A stretch of 64,000 nucleotides of DNA from Halomonas sp. ML-15. GTDB lineage: Bacteria > Pseudomonadota > Gammaproteobacteria > Pseudomonadales > Halomonadaceae. Position numbers and translations under genes: made by a program. The DNA lies in the NCBI RefSeq assembly GCF_014779595.1, contig NZ_JACXZT010000001.1, forward strand, positions 186,001 through 250,000, in the 5' to 3' direction. Of the stretch, positions 8,586 to 17,897 are shown in pieces (position 1 is the first letter of the stretch; every line of letters starts with the position of its first letter). The notes under the pieces were generated by a model. That model searched no databases. It was given only the letters and a program-made list of their open reading frames with translations, and was not told the origin of the DNA.

Positions 8586-10258
8586 GACCCCACCTCATCG
8601 ACGCGTCTACCCTGCTCGAGGCGTATCACGCGATCGGCCATCGCCATCAGCGCCGGATGGTGGGTGGCCACCACCAGCGTGCGCCCCTCTTCCGTCAACG
8701 CTTGAAGGGCCTCGACGACAAAGGCTTCGGTCTCCTCGTCGAGACTGGCGGTAGGCTCATCCAGCAGCAACAGCTGAGCGCGGGAGAGAAACACCCGCGC
8801 CAGCGCCAGCCGCTGCGCCTGACCGCCAGAGAGCCCGACACCGCGCTCACCCAGGGCGGTATCGATCCCCGCCGGCAGCGCGGAAAGCAGCTCGCCGAGC
8901 CCGGCCCGCTGCAGCGCCAACTGGATCTCATCGTCACTCGCCGCAGGGGCGGCAAGGCGCAGATTGTCGGCCAGGCTGCCATGAATCAGCAGCGGTCGCT
9001 GATCCATCCAGGCGATCTCGCCTGCCGCTCTTGTTACCTCACCGCTGTCGCTGTCGACGAAACCGGCGATCAGCTGCAGCAGCGTCGACTTACCGGCACC
9101 GGATGGCCCCACCAGCGCCACGCACTCGCCGGGCGCTATCTCGAGATCCAGCGGCCCCAGTACCCGCCCGCGGCCGAGAAAGCTCACACCGGCCTGCTGC
9201 AGCGACACTGCTGCAGGCGTCTCACCTACCCGGTTCACAGAGCCCGCCTCCGGAAGCGGCGTATTGAGCAGGTTGACCAGCGCATCCGCCGCGCCCAGCG
9301 CCGCGGCACGGTCATGGTAGTGCTGGGACAGGGTGCGCAGCGGCTGGAAGAACTCCGGCGCCAGCAGCAGGATCAGCAGGCCGCTGAACAGGGTCAGCTG
9401 CGGCGAGGGGCCGTAGTTGATATAGCCGAGCAGGCCGAAACCGATATAGATCGCCAGCACGGCGATCGCCACCGCGGCGAAGAACTCGAGTACCGCCGAG
9501 GAGAGAAACGCCAGCCGCAGGGTGCGCATGCTCAGCCGCCGGTAGTGGTCGGCGGCGGCGTGCACCTCGTCAGAGGCCTGCTCGGCACGGTTGAACAGCT
9601 GCAGGGTAGTAATGCCGCGCACGCGGTCGAGAAAGTGCCCCGCCAGTCGGCTGACGGCAGCGAACTGGCGCCGATTGAGCCGCTCGGCGCCGATCCCCAC
9701 CAGCGCCATGAACACTGGAATCATGGGAGCGGCCAGCAGCAGGAAGAGCGCCGCCAGCCAGTCGAGCCACACCACCAGCGCGGCGATAATCGCGGGGATC
9801 GCCACGGCTAGCCGCAGCTGCGGCAGGAAGCGGGCGAAATAGCCATCCAGCGCCTCCACCTGCTCGACCAGCTGCCCGCCGATAGCCGCACTGTGGAGGC
9901 CCCCCAGCCGTACCGGCCCCAGGGCCTCGATATGCGTCACGAGTTCAGCCCGCGCCGCCTGGCGGATGCGCAAGCTGGCTTCCAGGCCAGTCACCTCCTG
10001 TGCCCACTGGGCGCCAGCGCGCAGCGCCAGCACCAAGACCAGCGCCAGCCCCCACCAGAGCAGCTCCTGGGGCGCCACGCCGTGTACCAGCAAGGCGCTG
10101 ATCCAGCCTGCCAGCAGCGCCATCTGCACAATGGTAGCCAGTCCGACGGCGAGACCTGCTCCCACCGAGAGCCCGATCAAGCGCCGCTGCTGAGCTGCCA
10201 GCCGCTGCAGCCAGCGGCGTGGCGTCAGCGTCTCAGGAGATGCACCGCCCTGTGCCAT
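8582..10258 (-). CDS. cydD: CydD, cytochrome bd assembly ABC transporter subunit
   Basis: Partner of CydC. The 558 residues have a membrane domain followed by an ATPase domain with Walker [10 protein letters not shown] near residue 386, signature LSGGQAQR and Walker [12 protein letters not shown]. The start at 10258 (MAQGGASP) has AGGA 8 nt upstream and leaves 10 nt after cydB. An alternative at 10285 would overlap cydB. Lying directly behind the oxidase genes, it is expected to be made in step with them. Confidence 0.92.
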   Translation of the reverse strand: MAQGGASPETLTPRRWLQRLAAQQRRLIGLSVGAGLAVGLATIVQMALLAGWISALLVHGVAPQELLWWGLALVLVLALRAGAQWAQEVTGLEASLRIRQAARAELVTHIEALGPVRLGGLHSAAIGGQLVEQVEALDGYFARFLPQLRLAVAIPAIIAALVVWLDWLAALFLLLAAPMIPVFMALVGIGAERLNRRQFAAVSRLAGHFLDRVRGITTLQLFNRAEQASDEVHAAADHYRRLSMRTLRLAFLSSAVLEFFAAVAIAVLAIYIGFGLLGYINYGPSPQLTLFSGLLILLLAPEFFQPLRTLSQHYHDRAAALGAADALVNLLNTPLPEAGSVNRVGETPAAVSLQQAGVSFLGRGRVLGPLDLEIAPGECVALVGPSGAGKSTLLQLIAGFVDSDSGEVTRAAGEIAWMDQRPLLIHGSLADNLRLAAPAASDDEIQLALQRAGLGELLSALPAGIDTALGERGVGLSGGQAQRLALARVFLSRAQLLLLDEPTASLDEETEAFVVEALQALTEEGRTLVVATHHPALMAMADRVIRLEQGRRVDEVGS

Positions 10259-10268
10259 GCCGCTAGTC

Positions 10269-11270
10269 CTAGTGATAGCCCTCACCTACCCTGACCTTGC
10301 CGCGGAACACCCAGTAGGTCCAGGCGGTATAGGTCAGGATGATCGGAATGACGAACAGTACGCCGATCAGCAGGAACAGCTGCGACTCCGGCGCCGAGGC
10401 GGCATCCCAGATGGTGTAGTTGGGCGGCACGATCACCGGCCACTTGCTCACCACCAGCCCGAGATAAGTGAACAGGAAGATGCCCAGGGTGGAGAGAAAA
10501 GGCATCAGCTCGCGACGCTGCCGAATCGACATCACCAGCAGCGCCATGCACGCCGTGGCCAGCCCCGGCAGTATCCAGATGACCTCGATATTGCCGAACC
10601 AGCGCTGCCAGACGACCGGGTTGACGAAAGGCGTCCACAGACTGATAGCGAAGAAGATCACCACCACCCCGATCAGCAGCTTGGGCGTCAATCGATAGGC
10701 CCACTCCTGGATATAGCCCTCCGACTTGAGTATCAGCCAGGTCGTACCCAGCAGCGCATAGCCGATCATCATGCCGATACCGGTGAGTACGGTGAACGGC
10801 GTCAGCCAGTCGAAGGCGCCGCCGACGAAGGCGAAGTTCTCGGTCTCGAAGCCCTGAATATAGGTGCCTACCACCGCGCCCTGGGCGAAAGCTGCCACCG
10901 AAGAGCCCCAGCAGAAGGCGCGATTCCACCAGCGCCGGTTCTTGCGCGACTTGAAGCGCAGTTCGAAGGCCACGCCGCGAAATACCAGCCCGGCCAGCAT
11001 CAGAAACACGCCGATATAGAGTGCCGGCAAGAACACCGAATAGACCAGCGGGAAGGCCCCCAGCAGGCCCGCTCCGCCCAGCACCAGCCAGGTCTCGTTG
11101 CCGTCCCATACCGGCGCCACCGAGTTCATCATCACGTCGCGGGCGTCCTCGTCGGGCGCAAAGGGGAACAGGATCCCCAGGCCCAGATCGAAGCCATCCA
11201 TCAACACGTACATCATGATGCCGAAGCCGATGATCAGCGCCCAGATCAATGACAGATCGAACATTTCCAT
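10269..11270 (-). CDS. cydB: bd-type (CIO-like) quinol oxidase subunit II
   Basis: Integral membrane subunit of the bd-family quinol oxidase, 333 residues with about eight to nine hydrophobic helices. The N-terminal block MYVLMDGFDLGLGIL and WDGNETWLV are diagnostic of CydB/CioB. AGGAG lies 7 nt before ATG 11270, and only 3 nt separate it from the cydA stop. The paired subunit I is of the short-Q-loop type, so the oxidase is closer to CioAB than to E. coli CydAB. Confidence 0.95.
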   Translation of the reverse strand: MEMFDLSLIWALIIGFGIMMYVLMDGFDLGLGILFPFAPDEDARDVMMNSVAPVWDGNETWLVLGGAGLLGAFPLVYSVFLPALYIGVFLMLAGLVFRGVAFELRFKSRKNRRWWNRAFCWGSSVAAFAQGAVVGTYIQGFETENFAFVGGAFDWLTPFTVLTGIGMMIGYALLGTTWLILKSEGYIQEWAYRLTPKLLIGVVVIFFAISLWTPFVNPVVWQRWFGNIEVIWILPGLATACMALLVMSIRQRRELMPFLSTLGIFLFTYLGLVVSKWPVIVPPNYTIWDAASAPESQLFLLIGVLFVIPIILTYTAWTYWVFRGKVRVGEGYH

Positions 11271-11273
11271 TGT

Positions 11274-12689
11274 TCAGCTCCTCTCCGCCGGTGCCGGATC
11301 GTCGTCAAAAGGAATATGGCTCGCCGACCAAGGGCGCTTGGGTCGTTCGACGTCATCGACCAGCAGCTCTTCATCCTTGGGCACCATGCCGTTACGCACC
11401 ACCCGGGTCAGGTAGTAGACCCCGGCGTAGAACACCACGCCGTAGACCGCGATATAGCCGAGCAGCGTGAACAGCGCCATGCCGCCGGTCAGCGATGGAG
11501 TCAGGCCCTCGGCGTGGGTCATGATGCCGTACACCAGCCAGGGAGCGCGGCCCGACTCGGTGGTGATCCAGCCAGCCAGCACGGCAATAAAGGGGGTCAC
11601 GCTCATGACTCTGAGCAGCTGCAGGAAGGCACGGTGCTCATAGACGCGGCCGCCGCGACGCAGTACCAGTCCGGCCAGCGACACCGCGATCATCAGAAAG
11701 CCGAGACCCACCATCACGCGGAACGACCAGAACACCAGCGCCACCGGGGGCTGCTCCTCTGCGGCCACCTCATTCAGGCCCGGCACCTCGCCGTCCAGGT
11801 CGTGGGTCAGGATGAGGCTGGCCAGCTTGGGGATACCGATCTCGAAGCGATTCTGCTGGGCCTCCTGGTCGGGCAGCGCAAACAGCAGCAGCGGGACCCC
11901 TTCACGGGTCTCCCAGTTGCCCTCCATCGCCGCCACCTTGGTCGGCTGATACTCCAGGGTATTGATGCCGTGAAAATCCCCCATCAGCGCCTGGGCCGGG
12001 GTCAGGAACAGCAGCAGCCAAAGGCACATCGACAGCGCGCGCTTGTTGGCCTCCAAGTCGCGCCCCTTGAGCAGGTACCAGGCACTGACCCCGGCCACCA
12101 CGAAACCACCGGTGATAAATGACGCCAATGCCATATGGCCAAAGCGGTACGGGAACGACGGGTTGAAGATCGCCTCCATCCACGACACCACGTAGAAGGA
12201 GTTGTCGCTGAACTCGACTCCCGCCGGCGTATGCATCCAGCTGTTGGCAGAGAGGATCCAGAAGGTCGAGATAAAGGTACCGATGGCCACCATGATCGCG
12301 GCAAACAGATGTACCCCTTGGGGCACCTTACCGCGACCGAATAGCAGCACCCCCAGGAAGGCAGCCTCGAGGAAGAAGGCGGTCACCACCTCGTAGCTAA
12401 GCACCGGCCCGAGGAAGTTGGCAGCGGCCTGGGAGAAATTGCTCCAGTTGGTGCCGAACTGGAAGGACATCACGATCCCCGACACCACCCCCATACCGAA
12501 CACCACGGCAAACACCTTGGTCCAGAAAACGGCCAGGCGCTCCCAGGCGGGATTTTCGGTCTTGTAGAAGAGGCCATGCAGCAGGGCGATATAGGACGCC
12601 AGGCCGATGGTAAAGACCGGAAAGATGGCGTGAAACGAGACAACAAAAGCAAACTGGATACGCGACAGGACGAGCGGATCAAGCTCCAT
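11274..12689 (-). CDS. cydA: bd-type (CIO-like) quinol oxidase subunit I
   Basis: Oxidises quinol and reduces oxygen to water without pumping protons. It binds the haems. The 471 residues include RIQFAFVVSFHAIFP with the conserved N-terminal histidine, WMHTPAG, AAMEGNWET, and the GRAPW motif. The Q-loop after HDLDGEVPG is short, as in cyanide-insensitive oxidases, and lacks the E. coli insertion. Three ATGs are stacked at the start. I chose the third (12689, MELDPLV), 7 nt after GGGAG. No cydX-like small ORF was noticed downstream, since cydB follows within 3 nt. Confidence 0.93.
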   Translation of the reverse strand: MELDPLVLSRIQFAFVVSFHAIFPVFTIGLASYIALLHGLFYKTENPAWERLAVFWTKVFAVVFGMGVVSGIVMSFQFGTNWSNFSQAAANFLGPVLSYEVVTAFFLEAAFLGVLLFGRGKVPQGVHLFAAIMVAIGTFISTFWILSANSWMHTPAGVEFSDNSFYVVSWMEAIFNPSFPYRFGHMALASFITGGFVVAGVSAWYLLKGRDLEANKRALSMCLWLLLFLTPAQALMGDFHGINTLEYQPTKVAAMEGNWETREGVPLLLFALPDQEAQQNRFEIGIPKLASLILTHDLDGEVPGLNEVAAEEQPPVALVFWSFRVMVGLGFLMIAVSLAGLVLRRGGRVYEHRAFLQLLRVMSVTPFIAVLAGWITTESGRAPWLVYGIMTHAEGLTPSLTGGMALFTLLGYIAVYGVVFYAGVYYLTRVVRNGMVPKDEELLVDDVERPKRPWSASHIPFDDDPAPAERS

Positions 12690-13020
12690 CATCATTCTCC
12701 CTACGAAGACACTGACTCGGATCGCCGCGATCGATGCGTTGGGGTGACAGCTCGTCACCACGTCTTGTCACTCGGGCCTGGCAAGGCCGTTGCACATTCT
12801 TGCGCGACTGGCGGGGTGCCGCAGACCTCAGCCTAGTCGCTAAGCGGCCTGCCAACACCCATGTCCGGCATATCGTTTCACCGGAAGCATCATGTTACGT
12901 ATAGGAGCCGTACAACTGAAGAAGGTTTCTCCGCTAACGGTGTGTCGCGTTGCCGCAGGGCAGCACGAATCGAGGCCATGCATGCAAAGGCAGCGAGCGC
13001 CGCCAGTTTTCGTGCATGGC
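12690..13020. other. Intergenic region between cydA and the phn operon
   Basis: About 330 bases hold the leader of the cyd operon and the downstream end of the phn operon. I see an 8-bp inverted repeat (gccatgca with tgcatggc, about 12975-12982 and 13015-13022) bracketing the end of the last phn gene. I found no FNR box or T-rich terminator here. Confidence 0.5.
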
Positions 13021-13836
13021 TTAGATGATGGCGCGCCGAACCCTTACCGACACCCACTCCGAGACCAGTACCGTGACGAAGATCATCAGGAAAATCACGC
13101 TGACCTGATTCCACGCCAGGCTGTTGATCGCCGAATTGAGCTGTAGCCCGATACCGCCGGCGCCCACCAGCCCCAGCACCGTCGACTCACGGATATTGAT
13201 ATCCCAGCGGTAGACGCTGATCCCCGCGAAGGCAGGCATGACCTGCGGGAGCACCGCGTAATTCATCACCTGCATGCGACTGGCCCCCGTAGCGCTGATC
13301 GCCTCCACTGGCGTGGGGTGTATCTCCTCGATGGCTTCATAGAGCAGCTTGCCGATAAAACCGATGGAGCGCAGCGCGATGGCGATGATCCCCGCCAGCA
13401 CGCCGGGGCCCAGGATGGTCACCAGCAGCATGGCCCAGATCAGCGAGTTGATCGAGCGCGAGGCGACGATGATCACCAGCGCGATACTGCGCACCAGCGG
13501 ATGTGGCGTAGTATTGCGCGCCGCCAGAAAGGCCACCGGAAAAGCCATGGCGATGCCCAGCAGCGTACCGAGGGTGGCGATGTTGATCGTGTCCCACATC
13601 GGTTTCCATAGGCGGTGGGCGTAGCTCCACTGCGGTGGCAGCATGCGGCTGATCAGATCGCCGCCCTGACGGCCGGCATCCTGGACGAATACCCACATGG
13701 TGTTGTCGGAAATCAGCTTCCAGCACAGCAGAAACAGCGACGCGCCTGCCAGCCAGCCGATATATCCCAGCCACTGGGCGCGGGAGGTGCGCAGGCGCCA
13801 GATCGGCTGCCCCTGCTCATTGGTCGAAACAGGCAT
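13021..13836 (-). CDS. phnE: PhnE-type ABC permease (second copy)
   Basis: Membrane subunit of a phosphonate/phosphite-type importer, 271 residues with about six helices. The EAA-loop region reads EAISATGASRMQVMNYAVLPQ, followed by YRWDINIRESTVLGLVGAGGIG, the PhnE hallmark. The start at 13836 has AGGAG 7 nt upstream. It is homologous to, but clearly different from, the neighbouring permease 13981-14796, so the two probably form a heterodimer. It is separated from that gene by a 125-bp palindromic element, unlike the overlapping genes further upstream. Confidence 0.9.
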   Translation of the reverse strand: MPVSTNEQGQPIWRLRTSRAQWLGYIGWLAGASLFLLCWKLISDNTMWVFVQDAGRQGGDLISRMLPPQWSYAHRLWKPMWDTINIATLGTLLGIAMAFPVAFLAARNTTPHPLVRSIALVIIVASRSINSLIWAMLLVTILGPGVLAGIIAIALRSIGFIGKLLYEAIEEIHPTPVEAISATGASRMQVMNYAVLPQVMPAFAGISVYRWDINIRESTVLGLVGAGGIGLQLNSAINSLAWNQVSVIFLMIFVTVLVSEWVSVRVRRAII

Positions 13837-13857
13837 GTATTGACTCCTTGATAAGCC

Positions 13858-13982
13858 GATGCAATGAGCGAGCGAAATGAAGCGCAAGGCGCTTGGGGCA
13901 CAAGAACCGGAGCATATGGGTTATATGTGAGGAGTCTTGTGGTTCAAGCAACGCAGCGATTCGTTCGCGCAGCCATTGCATC
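13858..13982. repeat. ERIC-like 125-bp imperfect palindrome
   Basis: The ends are exact 9-bp inverted repeats (gatgcaatg and cattgcatc). Inside, the two halves continue to match imperfectly: gcttg and cacaaga recur in inverted order, and the centre is catat-gggtt-atatg. One arm also holds its own aagcgc-aag-gcgctt hairpin. Size, overall symmetry and intergenic setting resemble enterobacterial ERIC/IRU elements, although the sequence is different. The right terminus includes the first two bases of the upstream phnE stop triplet (13981-13983 on the minus strand). The element probably folds in the mRNA between the two permease genes. Confidence 0.65.
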
Positions 13983-14796
13983 ACTGGGTCCAGCGCCGTA
14001 CGTGACTGGAGCAGTACTCACACAGCAGCACGATGGCGATGATGATCAACAGAATCGCCGCCGAGGTGTCGTACTCGTAGCGGCTGATCGAGGTGTTGAG
14101 GGTCGCGCCGATCCCTCCGGCGCCGACGATGCCGATCACTGCCGACTCGCGGAAGTTGATATCCAGTCGGTACATGGAGAGGCCGATCAAGCGCGGCATT
14201 ACCTGCGGCTGCACCGCGTGGTTAATGGTCTGCCACCAGCTAGCGCCGGTCGCTCGTACCGCTTCGACCTGCCGCCAGTCGAGGTCTTCGATGTCCTCGG
14301 CAAGCAGCTTGGCCATAAAGCCGATGGTGGCAAACGCCAGGGTGATCATCCCCGCTAGCGGGCCGAAGCCGAACATCACCACGAACAGAATCGCGATAAT
14401 GATCTCCTGAAAGGTGCGCGACACCGTGATGATGCCTCGGCACACCAGATAGATCGGCAAGGGCGAGATATTGCGCGCCGCTCCCAACCCCACCGGAATC
14501 GCCAGTGCGACGCCAATTACCGTCGAGGTCAGGGTCATGGTCAGGCTTTCCAGCAGGCCGTTGACGATATCGCTGCGGCGGCTGACGAAATCCGGCTGGG
14601 CGAAAGCCGCCAGGAAGTTGAGGCCGCGGCTCATGCCCTCGGCGACCCGCGCCCAGTTGACGCTGATCGAGGCCAGCGCCAGCACCAGATAGAGCAGCAC
14701 GCCGAGTGCCAACAGCCAGCGCAGTCGCGCATCGCCGATAAACGGCAGCCGTCGCCACTCGCCCTGCTCCGCCAGCCGCTCACGTGGTGCACTCAT
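13981..14796 (-). CDS. phnE: PhnE-type ABC permease (first copy)
   Basis: 271 residues with about six helices. The permease signature [21 protein letters not shown] is followed by [22 protein letters not shown]. Its ATG overlaps the phnC stop by four bases. GGGAGG lies upstream. The protein ends VRRWTQ, and its stop codon falls inside the terminal repeat of the palindromic element, so the C-terminus may have been reset by insertion of that element. Confidence 0.9.
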   Translation of the reverse strand: MSAPRERLAEQGEWRRLPFIGDARLRWLLALGVLLYLVLALASISVNWARVAEGMSRGLNFLAAFAQPDFVSRRSDIVNGLLESLTMTLTSTVIGVALAIPVGLGAARNISPLPIYLVCRGIITVSRTFQEIIIAILFVVMFGFGPLAGMITLAFATIGFMAKLLAEDIEDLDWRQVEAVRATGASWWQTINHAVQPQVMPRLIGLSMYRLDINFRESAVIGIVGAGGIGATLNTSISRYEYDTSAAILLIIIAIVLLCEYCSSHVRRWTQ

Positions 14797-15629
14797 CGCT
14801 CACCTCCCACCGCAAGCAGCGGCGCAGGGGTGGTATTCGCCGGGGTGCTGTCGTCAGCCGTGCCCTCCTCGTCCCCCTCCACACTGCCCCAGTCCTCTTC
14901 GCCATAGATGGTGGTGAGGATCTCGGCGTCGAGTTCGGCGGGCGTGCCGTCGAAGACGATCTCGCCGGCACGCAGCCCGACGATACGATCAGCGAACTGA
15001 CGCGCCAGCGCCACGTCGTGGATATTGATGATCGCCGCCAGATCTCGCTCGGCACACAGCTCGCGAATAAGGCGCATGATCTGGCGGGAGGTCTTGGGGT
15101 CGAGACTCGCCGTGGGTTCATCCACCAGCAGCAGACGCGGATCCTGCAGCAGCGCACGGGCGATCCCCACGCGCTGACGCTGACCGCCGGAGAGCGCGTC
15201 GGCACGCTTGTCCAGCGCATGAGCCAGGCCGACCCGCTCGAGCAGGCGAAATGCCTCGACCACATCTGCCTGGGGATAGCGGCGCAGAAAGCTGCGCCAG
15301 AAGCCGACATAGCCGAGCCGCCCGGACAGCACGTTCTCCATCACCGTCAGGCGATCCACCAGCGCGTACTCCTGAAAGATCATCGCCATGACCCTGCGCA
15401 CCTCACGCAGCCGCCCAACGGAGAGGCCTGTCAAATCCGTGCCTTCAAGCTCGATGCTGCCACTGCTCGGCTCCACCAGCCGATTGACGCAGCGGATCAG
15501 AGTGCTCTTGCCGGCACCGGAAGGGCCGATCAGCGCCATCACCTGGCCGCGGGGCAGCGACAAATGGATATCGTTGAGGGCTAGATCGCCGGTGGCGTAG
15601 CGCTTGGTTACCGCGCGTAGAGTTAGCAT
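14793..15629 (-). CDS. phnC: PhnC-type ABC transporter ATPase
   Basis: ATPase of the phosphonate/phosphite importer, 278 residues. Walker A is GPSGAGKST near residue 38, the signature [15 protein letters not shown], Walker [12 protein letters not shown] and the switch histidine in [29 protein letters not shown] is typical of PhnC. The start at 15629 has GGGAG 8 nt upstream; an in-frame ATG at 15647 has none. The C-terminus extends as an acidic, Thr/Pro-rich tail, fitting a halophilic proteome. It overlaps the first phnE gene by four bases. Confidence 0.9.
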   Translation of the reverse strand: MLTLRAVTKRYATGDLALNDIHLSLPRGQVMALIGPSGAGKSTLIRCVNRLVEPSSGSIELEGTDLTGLSVGRLREVRRVMAMIFQEYALVDRLTVMENVLSGRLGYVGFWRSFLRRYPQADVVEAFRLLERVGLAHALDKRADALSGGQRQRVGIARALLQDPRLLLVDEPTASLDPKTSRQIMRLIRELCAERDLAAIINIHDVALARQFADRIVGLRAGEIVFDGTPAELDAEILTTIYGEEDWGSVEGDEEGTADDSTPANTTPAPLLAVGGER

Positions 15630-15648
15630 CAGTGTCTCTCCCGTCATA

Positions 15649-15683
15649 GCGCACCGCCGGAAGCGTTCATCTCTCGGCGGCGC
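15649..15683. other. Intercistronic hairpin between phnD and phnC
   Basis: gcgc-a-ccgccg pairs with cggcggcgc (one bulge) across a loop of about 15 nt. A second 7-bp stem at 15693-15709 spans the phnD stop. No T-run follows. The placement suits 3' protection of the binding-protein mRNA, so that PhnD outnumbers the membrane subunits. Confidence 0.45.
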
Positions 15684-15705
15684 AGCCATTATCTGATCGC
15701 AGCGA

Positions 15706-16671
15706 TCAGTCGCAGTCGTAGGTCACGCCGTTGGCGTCGGCGATGGTACGTATCACCGCCCAGTGCTCTTGATAGGTAATCGGGATGAACTGGGACTCGC
15801 CGGAGTTGGCGAACTCCTCCTCCAGCGCACTGCCCTCCCACTCGAAGGTGTCGAATGCTTCGACAACCTTGTCGGCCAGTGCCGGGTGGAGGTTATGGAC
15901 ATGGCCATAGGCGGTAGTGGGGAAGGTTTCCGAGGTATAGATGATGTCGTAGTCGCCTTCGTCGACCACGCCGCGGGAGATCATCCGCGTGGCCACGGAG
16001 TTGGCAATAGCGGCGGCGTCGTAATCAGCGTTGACCACGCCAAGAATCGAATTGTCATGACTCCCCGAGAACGCCGCCTCGAAGTCCTCGTCGGCCTCGA
16101 GGCCATACTCGGAGCGAAGCAGCGCCGACGGTGCGCGAAAGCCGGAGTTGGACGTCGGCGAGGTAAAGGCCAGATTGCGGCCGGCAAGGTCCTCGACGCT
16201 TTCGATCCCGCTACCCGGATAGGTGATGATCTCCATCTCATAGCCGAAGGAGCCGTCCTCGGAGGCCATCATGGTAAAGGGCACGAAGCCCGAGCAGTTG
16301 ACGGCCACCGGCACGCCACCGGTGTTGAAGCCTGCCACGTGCAGGCGCCCGGCGCGCATCGCCTCTAGCTGGGCGGAGTTGGACTGCACCGGGAAGAACT
16401 GCACCCGCTTGCCGGTCACCTCCTCCATATGCTCGAGAAAATCGGCCCAGACTTCGGCATAGACCGCCGGATCTTCCACCGGGGTATAGGCGAAGACCAG
16501 GGTGTCCGGATCGACCCACTGCGACTCATCGCTGGGGGCATCGGCCACCATGTCACCATCGGCGTCGCTGAAGCGCGGTGCCAGGTCGGCGCTGGCCAGG
16601 GAGGAGCAGAGCACCAGGCCGGCGGCGCCGGTGCTCAGCAGAGTGCGATACATTGCATGGGGAAATGCCAT
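15706..16671 (-). CDS. phnD: PhnD-type phosphonate/phosphite-binding protein
   Basis: Periplasmic solute-binding protein, 321 residues with a signal peptide ending about SLASA (residue 28). The mature N-terminus carries an acidic DADGDMVAD loop. The PhnD core follows ([57 protein letters not shown]). The ligand could be a phosphonate, phosphite or hypophosphite. No C-P lyase, phosphonatase or ptxD gene is in the window. GAGG is upstream of ATG 16671. First gene of phnD-phnC-phnE-phnE. Confidence 0.9.
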   Translation of the reverse strand: MAFPHAMYRTLLSTGAAGLVLCSSLASADLAPRFSDADGDMVADAPSDESQWVDPDTLVFAYTPVEDPAVYAEVWADFLEHMEEVTGKRVQFFPVQSNSAQLEAMRAGRLHVAGFNTGGVPVAVNCSGFVPFTMMASEDGSFGYEMEIITYPGSGIESVEDLAGRNLAFTSPTSNSGFRAPSALLRSEYGLEADEDFEAAFSGSHDNSILGVVNADYDAAAIANSVATRMISRGVVDEGDYDIIYTSETFPTTAYGHVHNLHPALADKVVEAFDTFEWEGSALEEEFANSGESQFIPITYQEHWAVIRTIADANGVTYDCD

Positions 16672-16747
16672 GGGAGTGCCTCGTCGTAATAGGGTCTACG
16701 GGGCACTACCCTAGGCGGCCAAGATGACAGCCAGACAACCATCGCAT

Positions 16748-16786
16748 GGCAATTAGACGGCAATCATATGACGATCAGGCGGCAAT
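16748..16786. repeat. GGCAAT direct repeats at 11-bp spacing upstream of phnD
   Basis: Exact GGCAAT copies begin at 16748, 16759 and 16781. A degenerate GACGAT at 16770 fills the fourth 11-bp step. Eleven-base periodicity is the geometry used by PhoB/OmpR-family tandem sites. The last copy lies in the final codons of the convergently placed antiporter gene, so part of the pattern could be coding chance. Confidence 0.4.
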
Positions 16787-17758
16787 CACGCTATTCACCA
16801 GATAGCCGGTATAGGCAACGAACAGCGCCAGCAGTGTCGCCCCTTCGTAGCGGTTGATGCGCCCCGGACGCCCGCGCCAGCCCATGGCAAACAGCGCCAG
16901 TAGCCCGGTCATCAGCGCCATCACCCACCAGTCCCGGGCCAGCACCTCGGATCCTACCTCGATCGGTGTAATCACCCCGGCCAGCCCTACCACCGCCAGG
17001 GTGTTGAACAGGTTGGAGCCCACCACATTGCCCAGCACCAGGTCGTGCTCGCGGCGACGCAGCGCACTGATCGACGAGGCCAGCTCAGGCAGCGAGGTAC
17101 CGACCGCCACTACCGTCAGGCCGATGATCAGATCGCTGACGCCAAAGGCCGCGGCAATGTCCACGGCGCCCCAGACCAGGATCCGCGAGCTCACGATCAG
17201 CAGCGCCAGACCGAGTAGCGTCCAGAATAACCCGCGCAGCAGCGACATCGACTGCTGCTCGAGACTCTCGGCGGTATCGCTGGCCAGGGCATCCTCTGCG
17301 CCGCGCTGTCGGCTGCGCCAGATACTGAAACCGATAAACAGCGCCAGCGCGGCCAGCAATACGCCGGCCTCAACGGCAGTAATCACCCCGTCACGCAGCT
17401 GCCAGGCCGCCAGGAGGGTGACCGCACCCAATATAGGAAGCTCCTGCCGCAGCACCTGGGAGTGCACCGCCAGCGGTGACATCAGTGCCACCAGGCCCAG
17501 AATCAGGCCGATATTGGCAATATTGGAGCCGTAGGCGTTACCCAGCGCCAGGCCCGGGCTGCCTTGCAGGGAGGACAACGCCGAAACCATCAGTTCGGGT
17601 GCCGAGGTACCGAACCCGATCACCAGCATGCCAATCAGCAGTGGCGACAAGCCCAGGTGTCGCGACGTCGCCACGGCGCCGTCGACGAAGCGTTCGGCGC
17701 TCCACACCAGGATCACCAACCCCACCACAACCGCCGCTGCCGGCAGCCATATCGTCAT
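16775..17758 (-). CDS. Calcium/sodium antiporter (CaCA family, YrbG type)
   Basis: 327 residues with about ten membrane helices arranged as two homologous halves. Each half carries an alpha-repeat: GFGTSAPELMVS near the N-terminus and AVGTSLPELASS in the second half, with the ion-binding Glu in each. Expected to exchange cations across the inner membrane. The start at 17758 (MTIWLPA) is preceded by a weak AGGAAATAGG; an upstream start at 17806 would add an unlikely charged leader. Divergent from pqiA. Confidence 0.9.
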   Translation of the reverse strand: MTIWLPAAAVVVGLVILVWSAERFVDGAVATSRHLGLSPLLIGMLVIGFGTSAPELMVSALSSLQGSPGLALGNAYGSNIANIGLILGLVALMSPLAVHSQVLRQELPILGAVTLLAAWQLRDGVITAVEAGVLLAALALFIGFSIWRSRQRGAEDALASDTAESLEQQSMSLLRGLFWTLLGLALLIVSSRILVWGAVDIAAAFGVSDLIIGLTVVAVGTSLPELASSISALRRREHDLVLGNVVGSNLFNTLAVVGLAGVITPIEVGSEVLARDWWVMALMTGLLALFAMGWRGRPGRINRYEGATLLALFVAYTGYLVNSVIAA

Positions 17759-17897
17759 ATGCCTATTTCCTATCCTCTGCACCGCGCCCGCGCTTGCACG
17801 GTACATTCAAGATTGAATGTTTAACTGTGGTGTCTCAATCGGCATAATGCCATGAATCACCACTCTCCCCCGATTCGCCTGGCTGGTACCGCTGCCC

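Noticed and set aside
8657-9811. 384-codon frame opposite cydD
   Set aside because: Gln/Arg/His-rich composition typical of antisense reading of a G+C-rich gene.
10257-11252. 331-codon frame opposite cydB
   Set aside because: Antisense shadow with no hydrophobic or domain pattern.
13021-16671. A complete phosphonate-degrading locus
   Set aside because: Only transport genes are present. No C-P lyase, phosphonatase or phosphite dehydrogenase gene is seen in the window.
16716-16745. Classic Pho box upstream of phnD
   Set aside because: Only one CTGTCAT-like half-site (minus strand, about 16723-16730) is present; no second copy occurs at 11 bp.
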